Source: an uncultured Collinsella sp.
Lineage (GTDB): Bacteria > Actinomycetota > Coriobacteriia > Coriobacteriales > Coriobacteriaceae
Length of the DNA: 9,777 nucleotides
Direction of reading: 5' to 3'
Assembly (NCBI GenBank): GCA_902474645.1
Contig: CABRWN010000070.1
Coordinates: 1 to 9,777 of the forward strand
Shown: positions 1 to 6,398 of the stretch, one piece after another
How the letters are laid out: every line of letters begins with the position of its first letter
Numbering within the stretch: the stretch's first letter is position 1
Program-made: the position numbers and the translations under genes
Notes under the pieces: generated by a model
The model's database searches: none
Told to the model about the DNA's origin: nothing
What the model saw: the letters and a program-made list of their open reading frames with translations, nothing else

Positions 1-129
1 TTGAGCCCTGCGGCCCGGGAAGTCGATGCGACTGCCGAGCTCAATGCCCGTGATGAGGCCCGCGCCAACCGCAAAGCCAAGCAGCGTGGGGAGCGTGCCC
101 GCAAGATTCGCGAAAGGAATGAGCGTTAA
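1..129 (+). CDS. C-terminal end of an upstream protein (possibly LspA), 5' truncated
   Basis: Frame 1 is open from the window edge to a TAA at 127-129 and encodes the last 42 residues of a protein. The visible tail is hydrophilic and strongly charged: an acidic/alanine stretch (EVDATAELNARDEA) is followed by an Arg/Lys/Glu-rich helix that ends RKIRERNER. No catalytic motif is visible. The stop codon overlaps the start of the pseudouridine synthase by one base (TAATG), so the two genes are almost certainly co-transcribed. In many Gram-positive bacteria the gene directly before an RluA-family synthase of this kind is lspA (signal peptidase II), and a cytoplasmic basic tail after its last membrane helix would fit. 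That identity rests on gene order alone. The TTG at position 1 is probably an internal Leu codon. Confidence 0.7.
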   Translation: MSPAAREVDATAELNARDEARANRKAKQRGERARKIRERNER

Positions 130-1142
130 TGGCCGACATCCATATTCTTGTTGCCGACGATTGCTCTGGCCAGCGTCTCGACGCCTATCTGGGCGCCAAT
201 GACGGCTGCCCTACGCGCTCTGCCTGCGCGCATCTGATCGAGGGCGGTGCCGTAATCGTGAACGGCGAGACCTGCCTGTCAAAAAAGTATGCCGTGCGCT
301 CCGGTGACCGCATCTCGGTCGACCTGCCCGAGCCGCACGATCCGACTGACGTGATTCCTGAGGCCATTCCCCTCGATATTCGTTACGAGGACGACTACCT
401 TATCGTGCTCTCCAAGCAGCGCGGCCTGGTGTGCCATCCCGCCCATGGCCACGAGAGCGGCACGCTTGCGAACGCTCTGGTCTATCACTGCGGCATCGAT
501 CATCTTGGTACTGTGCAGGGTGAGGACCGCCCCGGCATCGTGCATCGCCTGGATCGCGATACCTCGGGCCTTATGCTCGCGGCAAAAGACGACGATACCC
601 AGCGCGCGCTTCAAAATCTCATCCGCACGCGCACGCTCGACCGTCGCTATATCACGCTCGTTCACGGGCACATCGCCATGGACGAGGGCACTATCAACAC
701 CGGTATCGCCCGATCGACGCGCGACCGCGTGAAGATGGCGGTTTCCGATGACCCCTTTGCGCGTCAGGCTATCACGACTTTCAAGGTGCTCGAGCGCTTT
801 GATTCCACTCGCTTCGACGACGGCTATACGCTCGTCGAGTGTCATCTGTTTACCGGACGCACGCATCAGATTCGCGTGCACATGCGCCATATCAATCACG
901 CCTGCGTGGGCGATCCGCTCTACGGCAAGTGCGATGCCCGTGCCGATCAGGGTTTGACCAGGCAGTTCCTCCATTCTTGGCGCGTGGCGTTTGACCATCC
1001 CGTGACGGGGGAGCGCATTGAGTGCCGCGACGAGTTGCCGTGGGATCTCGCTGCGGTTCTCGACGATCTGGCTCCGCGCTCGCTCGGTCGCACGGCCGCT
1101 GGAGATGAAATCGTTCCGCAGCTCGGTCTTCTCGAAGCCTAG
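129..1142 (+). CDS. RluA-family 23S rRNA pseudouridine synthase with S4 domain (RluC/RluD type)
   Basis: This 337-residue protein should isomerise specific uridines in large-subunit rRNA to pseudouridine in the cytoplasm. An N-terminal S4 RNA-binding domain spans about residues 12-70 (RLDAYL, then VIVNGE). The catalytic domain follows. The family signature HRLDRDTSGLM is at 139-149, with D142 the expected catalytic aspartate, and the second conserved block TGRTHQIRVHM is at 242-252, followed by GDPLYG at 261-266. Length is normal for S4-containing RluC/RluD enzymes; the target uridines cannot be read from sequence. ATG 129 overlaps the preceding stop, and an AAAGGA Shine-Dalgarno lies about 10 bases upstream, so translation is probably coupled to the previous gene. 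The usual 'NKPaGLvvHP' motif is SKQRGLVCHP here, a mild variation. The catalytic core is intact. The role is confident; naming it rluD would be less so. Confidence 0.93.
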   Translation: MADIHILVADDCSGQRLDAYLGANDGCPTRSACAHLIEGGAVIVNGETCLSKKYAVRSGDRISVDLPEPHDPTDVIPEAIPLDIRYEDDYLIVLSKQRGLVCHPAHGHESGTLANALVYHCGIDHLGTVQGEDRPGIVHRLDRDTSGLMLAAKDDDTQRALQNLIRTRTLDRRYITLVHGHIAMDEGTINTGIARSTRDRVKMAVSDDPFARQAITTFKVLERFDSTRFDDGYTLVECHLFTGRTHQIRVHMRHINHACVGDPLYGKCDARADQGLTRQFLHSWRVAFDHPVTGERIECRDELPWDLAAVLDDLAPRSLGRTAAGDEIVPQLGLLEA

Positions 1143-1160
1143 CCAGTATTAGGTGGTTTC

Positions 1161-1190
1161 TTGAACTCGGTAAGCCTGCGGTAAGATATA
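1161..1190 (+). promoter_or_regulatory. Possible promoter before the glycosyltransferase gene
   Basis: An AT-rich patch in the 82-base gap after the pseudouridine synthase holds TTGAAC (1161-1166, 4 of 6 to the -35 consensus) and TAAGAT (1182-1187, 4 of 6 to the -10) with a short 15-base spacer. No terminator is visible between the synthase and this patch, so read-through is also possible. The -10 overlaps the second of two CGGTAAG direct repeats (1168-1174 and 1179-1185). Confidence 0.3.
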
Positions 1191-1224
1191 CGATTGTTTA
1201 CGTTACGCGTTGCTGGGAGCCTGC

Positions 1225-2520
1225 ATGCTCGCCTTTTTACAAACCAACACACCCATCGTGATCTTCAACCAGATTGTCGTCACGCTGCTCACGGTCTGCT
1301 TTCTGTACCAGGTGGTCTTCTTTGTCATTGGCGCTCTTCGTGGCGAGGTCGCGCCTCCCAAGGCCAAAAAACTCCACCGCTATGCCTTCTTTATCGCGGC
1401 GCATAACGAGGAGGCCGTGATCGCCAACCTCGTTCGCTCCATCAAGGACCAGGATTATCCGTCCGAGCTCATCGAGGTCTTCGTGGTCGCCGATGCCTGC
1501 ACCGACAACACGGCGCAGCTCGCGCGCGAGGCGGGCGCCATCGTCTATGAGCGTAACGACTTGGCCCGTAAGGGTAAGAGCTGGGTCATGGACTTTGGTT
1601 TCGATCGCATTCTCAACGAGTATCCCGACACGTTTGAGGGCTACTTTATCTTCGATGCCGACAACGTCATATCCCGCGATTACGTGTCCAAGATGAACGA
1701 TGCCTTTGACCAGGGCTTCCATGTGGTCACGAGCTATCGCAATTCCAAGAACTTCGGCAGCTCGTGGATCTCGGCGGCTAATGCTACGTGGTATTTGCGT
1801 GAGGCGCGCTTTCTCAACAACGCGCGCAATATCTGTAAGACGTCCTGCGCCGTCTCGGGTTCGGGTTACCTTATTTCGGCGAGCGTGATCGAGGGCATGC
1901 ACGGCTGGCAGTTCCACACGCTGACCGAGGACATCCAGTTCACCACGTTCTGTGCCATTCACGGCATTCGCATCGGTTATGCGCCGGCGGAGTTCTTTGA
2001 CGAACAGCCCGTGACGTTTAAGGCGTCCTGGAAACAGCGCATGCGCTGGACCAAGGGCTTCTACCAGGTGTTCTTTACCTACGGTAAGCACCTGGTCAAA
2101 TCGACCTTCCGCTATCATCGCTTTGCCGCTTACGACATGTTTATGACCATCGCCCCAGGTATGCTGCTGTCCTTGATCTCGATGCTCGCTAATGCGACGT
2201 TCTTGATTGTGGGTGGCCTTTCGCATGGTTTCTTGGCTACCGAAGTCGAAATGCAGGCGTGCGCCGCTTCGCTCATTATGACCTTCGCCATGATGTATCA
2301 GACGTTCTTTATCCTGGCGCTGCTCACAACTATCTTTGAGTACAAGCACATTCACTGCGCGCAAAAGTGGCGTCTTGTGACTAACCTGTTTACCTTCCCG
2401 ATCTTTATGTTCAGCTATATTCCCATCACGGTGGCCGCGCTGTTCCTGAAGGTCGACTGGGTTCCTACCCAGCATGCCGTAAACGTTACCCTCGACGAGG
2501 TCATGCAGGGCGCCAAATAA
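1225..2520 (+). CDS. Membrane-bound processive glycosyltransferase family 2 (cellulose/hyaluronan synthase-like)
   Basis: This 431-residue inner-membrane enzyme probably polymerises or transfers sugars from a nucleotide-sugar donor for a cell-surface glycan. One N-terminal membrane segment (about 9-37) precedes a cytoplasmic GT-A domain, and three or four C-terminal membrane segments follow (about 303-335, 343-373 and 382-412). The GT2 motifs are all present: a nucleotide-binding Asp in VADACTDNT (D90), DADN at 144-147 (metal/DxD), TED at 234-236 (acceptor-side base) and QRMRW at 271-275 (QxxRW, typical of processive synthases). I chose ATG 1225 because GGGAG lies five bases upstream; an in-frame TTG at 1210 has no ribosome-binding site. 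There is no PilZ domain, and no polysaccharide export or other synthase genes sit beside it, so the product is unknown. An intrinsic terminator follows directly. The family call is firm; the substrate is not. Confidence 0.9.
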   Translation: MLAFLQTNTPIVIFNQIVVTLLTVCFLYQVVFFVIGALRGEVAPPKAKKLHRYAFFIAAHNEEAVIANLVRSIKDQDYPSELIEVFVVADACTDNTAQLAREAGAIVYERNDLARKGKSWVMDFGFDRILNEYPDTFEGYFIFDADNVISRDYVSKMNDAFDQGFHVVTSYRNSKNFGSSWISAANATWYLREARFLNNARNICKTSCAVSGSGYLISASVIEGMHGWQFHTLTEDIQFTTFCAIHGIRIGYAPAEFFDEQPVTFKASWKQRMRWTKGFYQVFFTYGKHLVKSTFRYHRFAAYDMFMTIAPGMLLSLISMLANATFLIVGGLSHGFLATEVEMQACAASLIMTFAMMYQTFFILALLTTIFEYKHIHCAQKWRLVTNLFTFPIFMFSYIPITVAALFLKVDWVPTQHAVNVTLDEVMQGAK

Positions 2521-2528
2521 CCACCTCC

Positions 2529-2576
2529 AAAACCACCGCAAAGGAGACCGGCACCTTTGTGATGGTTTTTGCTTTT
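2529..2576 (+). terminator. Intrinsic terminator after the glycosyltransferase gene
   Basis: The arm at 2530-2544 pairs with 2554-2568 over 15 positions, with one C/A mismatch and one G-U wobble, around a 9-base loop (AGACCGGCA). The stem runs into a T-rich tail (TTTTTGCTTTT). It sits nine bases after the glycosyltransferase stop. An in-frame TTG at 2569 lies in its tail, which argues against using that TTG as the start of the next gene. Confidence 0.8.
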
Positions 2577-2601
2577 GCGATGCAGCTCGAGGAGGCACTC
2601 G

Positions 2602-3024
2602 ATGTTTTATATCCCGTTTTGGATTTGCATCTTTGCCGGCGCGGCGATTGATGCCCGTCAGCGACGTTTTCCCAATGAGCTTGCCGGTGCGTGTGCGGTG
2701 ACGGCGTTAGTGGGCGTTTGGCTCTACAAAGGCGTTAACACGGCGCTTGACCATGCCGGTCTTGCGGTCATCGTCTATCTTGCTCTCGTGCTGACTGAGT
2801 CCCTCTGGCGTCGTCTTCGCCAAATCCCGGGCATCGGCATGGGGGATGCCAAGGCGCTCTTCGCGCTTTGCACGCTCGACCCTATGGGTGGCATCGTGGC
2901 ATTTGCCGTCGCACTCCTGGCTCTGGCCCTCTCCTGCCTCTTCACAAAATCGCGCTCCCTGCCATTGCTCCCGTTTTTGGTGCCGATTTTTGCCATAATC
3001 GAGGTCGTGGGCTGCACTTTGTAA
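2602..3024 (+). CDS. Minimal A24-family prepilin peptidase (TadV/CpaA-like)
   Basis: This 140-residue polytopic membrane protein should cleave the short leader of type IV or Tad-like prepilins at the cytoplasmic face of the membrane. It matches the peptidase half of the A24 family. The first catalytic Asp is D17 in AIDARQRRFPNE, and the second is D82 in the GxGD motif (GIGMGDAK). Several hydrophobic helices fill the rest. The N-terminal zinc-binding/methyltransferase domain of PilD-type enzymes is absent, so it resembles the short TadV/CpaA type. ATG 2602 is preceded by AGGAGG six bases away, an excellent site; upstream TTG 2569 lies in a terminator. No pilin, secretion ATPase or tad gene is in the window, so its substrate must be encoded elsewhere. 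No clear promoter fits in the 25 bases between the terminator and the Shine-Dalgarno, so expression may depend on read-through. The dGTPase gene follows after 31 bases. Confidence 0.85.
   Translation: MFYIPFWICIFAGAAIDARQRRFPNELAGACAVTALVGVWLYKGVNTALDHAGLAVIVYLALVLTESLWRRLRQIPGIGMGDAKALFALCTLDPMGGIVAFAVALLALALSCLFTKSRSLPLLPFLVPIFAIIEVVGCTL
2991..2999 (+). promoter_or_regulatory. Candidate extended -10 promoter for the dGTPase gene
   Basis: TGCCATAAT fits the extended -10 pattern TGnTATAAT with one mismatch. It lies inside the 3' end of the prepilin peptidase gene, about 57 bases before the dgt start codon. No good -35 is found at normal spacing. The pattern is short and could be chance. Confidence 0.3.
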
Positions 3025-3055
3025 CCGATTGCGCATCCTTCTTAAGGAGCATGCC

Positions 3056-4303
3056 ATGGCAATTAATCAAGAAACGGCCGTCATTAAGGCGCGCATGGAC
3101 CGTATTCCCTCGGCGTTGTCGCCCGAACTTGTCGAGCGCATTGCCGCCGATCTTGCTTCGGGCTATGTCAACCCGTATCGTTGCAACGACGATCAGGTCA
3201 TTCGTCGTATTGATCGCGCCGCCGACAAAGGCACGCTTATGCGTCCGGCGTTTATGCGCGATACCGAAAAGATACTTCATCTTCCGGCGTACACCCGTTA
3301 TGCAGGCAAAACGCAGGTCTTTAGCTTCCGTAGCAATGATGATCTTTCACGCCGCGGTTTGCACGTACAGCTTGTCTCCCGCATTGCGCGCGATATCGGT
3401 CGCGCCCTGGGGCTCAATTGCGATCTGATCGAGGCGATTGGCCTGGGTCATGACTTGGGACACACGCCTTTCGGCCATGCCGGTGAGCGCTTCCTCAACG
3501 ATATCTATCATGAGCGTACGGGGCGTTATTTTTTCCATAACGTGCAGTCGGTCCGGGTGCTCGACGCGTTGTATGGCCGCAACGTGTCGCTCCAGACGCT
3601 CGACGGCGTGCTATGCCATAACGGCGAGTACGAGCAGCGTGTGTTTGAGCTCTCGGACATGGGCTCCTTTGACCAGTTTGACCCGACGGTTGAGGATTGC
3701 ATTGCCACGGGCTATAGCGCAATTAAGCACCTGCGTCCCATGACGCTCGAGGGCTGCGTCGTTCGCATCTCGGATATTCTTGCCTACGTCGGTCGTGACC
3801 GTCAGGATGCGATCGCGGCGGGCCTGCTGTCACCCGACGCTTTTGATGATGGCCGGGGCGGTGCCTACAACAGTTGGATCCTCACGCATGCCTCCATCGA
3901 TATCGTTGAGCACAGCTATGGTAAGCCGCGCATCGAGATGAGCGAGGACCTGTTTGAGGAAATTCGCCGTGCCAAGCGGGAGAATTACGAGAAGATCTAC
4001 AGTAAGGGCGGTATCGAGGGCGATTCCGAGGCGGAGCTGCGCGAGGCGTTCGTAAAGCTCTACGACCGTTGCCTGCGGGATCTAAACAGTGGCGACGAGT
4101 CCTCTTACATCTTTAAACACCATATTTCGCGCATTGAGCAGCAGCTTTCCTACTACGATCGCACCTATGCCTGGCAGGACGACAAGGATCAAGCCGTGGT
4201 GGATTATATCGCGAGCATGACGGACGGTTATTTCTGCGAGCTCACGAGCAAGCTGTTCCCTGGTCTGGAGTTTCCACACCGTACCTATATTAACGAACGG
4301 TAG
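3056..4303 (+). CDS. dgt: Deoxyguanosinetriphosphate triphosphohydrolase-like HD protein
   Basis: This 415-residue cytoplasmic enzyme of the dGTPase/SAMHD1-like HD superfamily would hydrolyse dNTPs, typically dGTP to deoxyguanosine plus triphosphate, and so tune the nucleotide pool. The metal-binding set is intact: H103 (GLHVQLV), H132-D133 in GHDLGHTPFGHAGE, and D240 in RISDILAYVGRDRQDA. The 'KTQVF' block at 85-89 and HNVQSVRVLD at 161-170 also match the family. The common TRLTHS element is SRRGLH here, a modest divergence that keeps the His. ATG 3056 is chosen because AAGGAG lies six bases upstream; an in-frame TTG at 3029 has no comparable site. It follows the prepilin peptidase by 31 bases and precedes rarA by 60. 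Its last codons and stop overlap the LexA box that probably controls rarA. True substrate preference cannot be told; some family members act on all dNTPs or need a dNTP activator. Confidence 0.87.
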   Translation: MAINQETAVIKARMDRIPSALSPELVERIAADLASGYVNPYRCNDDQVIRRIDRAADKGTLMRPAFMRDTEKILHLPAYTRYAGKTQVFSFRSNDDLSRRGLHVQLVSRIARDIGRALGLNCDLIEAIGLGHDLGHTPFGHAGERFLNDIYHERTGRYFFHNVQSVRVLDALYGRNVSLQTLDGVLCHNGEYEQRVFELSDMGSFDQFDPTVEDCIATGYSAIKHLRPMTLEGCVVRISDILAYVGRDRQDAIAAGLLSPDAFDDGRGGAYNSWILTHASIDIVEHSYGKPRIEMSEDLFEEIRRAKRENYEKIYSKGGIEGDSEAELREAFVKLYDRCLRDLNSGDESSYIFKHHISRIEQQLSYYDRTYAWQDDKDQAVVDYIASMTDGYFCELTSKLFPGLEFPHRTYINER

Positions 4304-4308
4304 TTCGT
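4293..4308. promoter_or_regulatory. LexA (SOS) operator, perfect Gram-positive consensus
   Basis: ACGAAC-GGTA-GTTCGT is a perfect 6-bp inverted repeat with a 4-base centre. It contains CGAAC-N4-GTTCG, the established LexA/DinR box of Bacillus subtilis and of actinobacteria. The dgt stop codon (4301-4303) lies in its centre. It abuts or overlaps AT-rich -10 candidates upstream of rarA, a position suited to repression. I saw no second copy in the window. Confidence 0.75.
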
Positions 4309-4324
4309 ATAAAATCGGTATACT
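4308..4324 (+). promoter_or_regulatory. rarA promoter region (-10 candidates)
   Basis: TATACT at 4319-4324 matches the -10 consensus at five of six positions and lies 40 bases before the rarA start. Two alternatives, TATAAA at 4308-4313 and TAAAAT at 4310-4315, overlap it or lie just upstream. The -35 is not convincing for any of them. For TATACT it would fall inside the LexA box, consistent with LexA blocking RNA polymerase. Confidence 0.5.
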
Positions 4325-4363
4325 GTTAGTGGAAAACGTTTTTGATTGATGCACGGGATGACT

Positions 4364-5713
4364 ATGGACGACCTTTTTTCTGCTTCGACGCGCGAGCGTT
4401 CCTTTCAGAATGCGCCGCTTGCGGTGCGCATGCGCCCCAATTCGCTTGACGAGTATGTGGGCCAGCAAAAGGCCGTCGGTAAGGGTTCATGGTTGCGTGC
4501 CGCGATCGAGCACGATGTGCTTTCGAGCGTGATTCTGTACGGGCCGGCCGGTACGGGTAAGACGACGCTGGCCCACATTATCGCCAACCATACCAAGAGC
4601 GAGTTTGTCGAGGTCAGCGCCGTGACGGGCACTGTGAAGGACTTGCGTCGCGTGATTGACGAGGCCAAGACACGCCTGAATACGTACAACCGCCGCACCA
4701 TTCTATTCATCGATGAGATTCACCGCTTCTCCAAGTCGCAGCAGGATGCCCTGCTGCATGCAGTTGAGAACCGTACCGTCATTATGATTGGCGCTACGAC
4801 GGAGAACCCGTACTTCGAGGTTAACTCGGCACTGCTCTCACGTGGTCGCGTCGTGGAGCTTGAGCATCTTAAAGACGAGGATATCGCCACGCTTATCGAG
4901 CGTGCGCTCGAGGCGCCGCAGGGTTTGAACGGCAAGTTCTCGGTCGATGAGGATACGGTCAAGACCATCTGCACGCTGGCAGCGGGTGACGCTCGCTCGG
5001 CGCTCACGACACTCGAGCTTGCGAGCGAGATTGCCGTCACGCGTCCCGATACCGAGGGAACGCCAGCGCCCGCGGCGGGGGAGCGCTATCCCATCACCGT
5101 GGATGACGTGAAGATCGCCAACCCGCGTCGCGGCTTTACGTATGACAAAAACGGCGACATGCACTACGACATCATCAGCGCGTTCATCAAGTCCATGCGC
5201 GGTAGCGACCCCGATGCCACGATCTATTGGCTCGCGCGCATGATCGATGCTGGTGAGGATCCTAAGTTTATCGCTCGCCGTATTATGATTCACGCTTCTG
5301 AGGATGTTGGCAACGCCGACCCGCAGGCGCTTTTGGTGGCACATGCCGCGTTTAAGTCTGCCGAGGTCATTGGCTATCCCGAGTGCCGCATTAACCTGGC
5401 TCAGGCTGCACTCTATGTGTGCTTGGCGCCTAAGTCAAACGCATGTGAGGCCTCGATTGACGCGGCGTTGGCCGATATTCATAGCAGCGGTTTACGTGAG
5501 GTGCCGAGTTATCTGCGCGATCGCCATCGCCCAGGCAGCGACGACTACGGTGTGTATAAATACCCGCACGATTATCCCGAAGGCTGGGTCGATCAGCGCT
5601 ATTTGCCCGAGGGGCTGGAGCGCGGTGCGTTCTGGCAGCCTGCCGGGCGCGGCTGGGAAGAGTGGCGCGTAGAGCAAAGCGAGCGCGACCGCAGCGGGAA
5701 TGCACCCAAGTAG
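4364..5713 (+). CDS. rarA: Replication-associated recombination protein RarA (MgsA) AAA+ ATPase
   Basis: This 449-residue clamp-loader-like AAA+ ATPase acts at stalled or damaged replication forks and interacts with SSB and the replisome in model bacteria. The N-terminus (APLAVRMRPNSLDEYVGQ) is the family hallmark. Walker A GPAGTGKT is at 60-67, Walker B ILFIDE at 113-118, sensor 1 IGATTENP at 142-149 and sensor 2 GDARSAL at 208-214. The C-terminal MgsA tetramerisation region is complete (GSDPDA, then ARRIMIHASEDVG and YKYPHDYP). ATG 4364 is preferred because the protein then begins MDDLF, as in relatives, and CGGGA lies just upstream; in-frame ATGs at 4349 and 4358 are alternatives. The gene is 60 bases after dgt but has its own promoter region with a LexA operator, so I infer SOS induction. 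No terminator is evident after it. Length and motifs are normal, and identity is secure. Confidence 0.95.
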   Translation: MDDLFSASTRERSFQNAPLAVRMRPNSLDEYVGQQKAVGKGSWLRAAIEHDVLSSVILYGPAGTGKTTLAHIIANHTKSEFVEVSAVTGTVKDLRRVIDEAKTRLNTYNRRTILFIDEIHRFSKSQQDALLHAVENRTVIMIGATTENPYFEVNSALLSRGRVVELEHLKDEDIATLIERALEAPQGLNGKFSVDEDTVKTICTLAAGDARSALTTLELASEIAVTRPDTEGTPAPAAGERYPITVDDVKIANPRRGFTYDKNGDMHYDIISAFIKSMRGSDPDATIYWLARMIDAGEDPKFIARRIMIHASEDVGNADPQALLVAHAAFKSAEVIGYPECRINLAQAALYVCLAPKSNACEASIDAALADIHSSGLREVPSYLRDRHRPGSDDYGVYKYPHDYPEGWVDQRYLPEGLERGAFWQPAGRGWEEWRVEQSERDRSGNAPK

Positions 5714-5739
5714 GTCCTTGGCACCTCGCACATTCCCTT

Positions 5740-5769
5740 TGGGTATCTTCCCCTTCTTTGGGGTACCAT
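5740..5769 (+). promoter_or_regulatory. Possible SigB/SigF-type promoter for the sigma operon
   Basis: The 94-base gap before the operon contains GGGTAT (5741-5746), the exact -10 consensus of SigB/SigF-type promoters, and GGGTAC (5761-5766), with GTAT 14 bases before the latter as a poor -35. A SigA-type reading (TTGGCA at 5718-5723 with TATCTT at 5744-5749) has an overlong 20-base spacer. No reading is fully convincing. The same stretch can fold into a short CCCC/GGGG hairpin (5750-5763) with no T-tract, so it is not a terminator. Confidence 0.3.
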
Positions 5770-5807
5770 GAAAGGCGTCTGTATTTCGATTCCTTCGGGA
5801 GGCTTGT

Positions 5808-6398
5808 ATGAGTCCCATTCAAATCGCCCTGCTGGTGCTTGCCATTGCCGGCGTGTGGGCTATTGTTGAGCTCGCGCTTACCCTGCGCAAGACCCGCAAC
5901 GTTGTCGACTCGCTCGATAAGACCGTGAACGACCTCAACAACACCATCGCCGAGGCGCAGCCGGTGGTGGCAAAACTCGACGGCGCTGTCGACGAGCTTA
6001 CGCCGGCACTTGCCCAGATGGAGCCGCTGCTTAAGTCGAGCAAGACGGCAGTTGATGCCCTTACCTCCAACCTCGTAGAAGTCGAGGCGGTCGTCCGCGA
6101 TATTTCCGAGGTCACCGGCAGTATGGCCGAGGCCAGCAATGCCGTGTCGAGTGTGACAGACTCCGCTGCCGGTGCCGTGCAGAAACTCTTTAACAAGGTG
6201 AAGACTCCCGCGTCCGACGCCGAGCGCAAGCTTTCCGCTTCCGAAGAAGCCGAGCAGCCGACCGAGCGTGTCCTGATTGGCGAAGCCGGGGACGATGTCG
6301 CTGCTGGTGACAATGATGCACAGAAGCCTGCTGCTAAAGCGGCCCAGTATTACACCTACACGCCCGCCGAGACCACCGAGGAGTCCTGCGATGAGTAG
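5808..6398 (+). CDS. DUF948-like membrane-anchored coiled-coil protein
   Basis: This 196-residue protein has one N-terminal membrane helix (about residues 4-26) followed by a basic LRKTRN stop-transfer. A long heptad-like, Ala/Val/Leu-rich helical region (about 30-150) resembles methyl-accepting or DUF948/YtxG-type coiled coils. The C-terminal tail (about 155-196) is acidic and low-complexity and ends in a Tyr-rich QYYTYTP segment. It has no enzymatic motif. In Bacillus, DUF948 proteins such as YtxG belong to the general stress set, which fits its place here as first gene of an operon with an anti-sigma-like protein and a SigB/F-type sigma factor. ATG 5808 follows GGGAGG by five bases. Its stop (6396-6398) overlaps the next start (ATGAGTAG). 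The role is unknown; scaffold, membrane tether or sensor for the sigma switch is inference. Confidence 0.8.
   Translation: MSPIQIALLVLAIAGVWAIVELALTLRKTRNVVDSLDKTVNDLNNTIAEAQPVVAKLDGAVDELTPALAQMEPLLKSSKTAVDALTSNLVEVEAVVRDISEVTGSMAEASNAVSSVTDSAAGAVQKLFNKVKTPASDAERKLSASEEAEQPTERVLIGEAGDDVAAGDNDAQKPAAKAAQYYTYTPAETTEESCDE

Noticed and set aside
1237..2598. 453-codon open frame on the - strand covering the whole glycosyltransferase gene
   Set aside because: It is a mirror of a GC-biased real gene. The translation is low-complexity and rich in His, Arg, Gly and Asp with no domain, while the + strand carries intact catalytic motifs and a terminator.
2569..2601. Earlier TTG start for the prepilin peptidase (11 extra residues)
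   Set aside because: The TTG lies in the T-rich tail of the terminator and has no Shine-Dalgarno, whereas ATG 2602 has AGGAGG six bases upstream.
5742..5767. Hairpin CCCC-TTCTTT-GGGG with outer GGTA/TACC as a rarA terminator
   Set aside because: The stem is short, has a four-base bulge and is followed by ACCATGAAAG rather than T residues.
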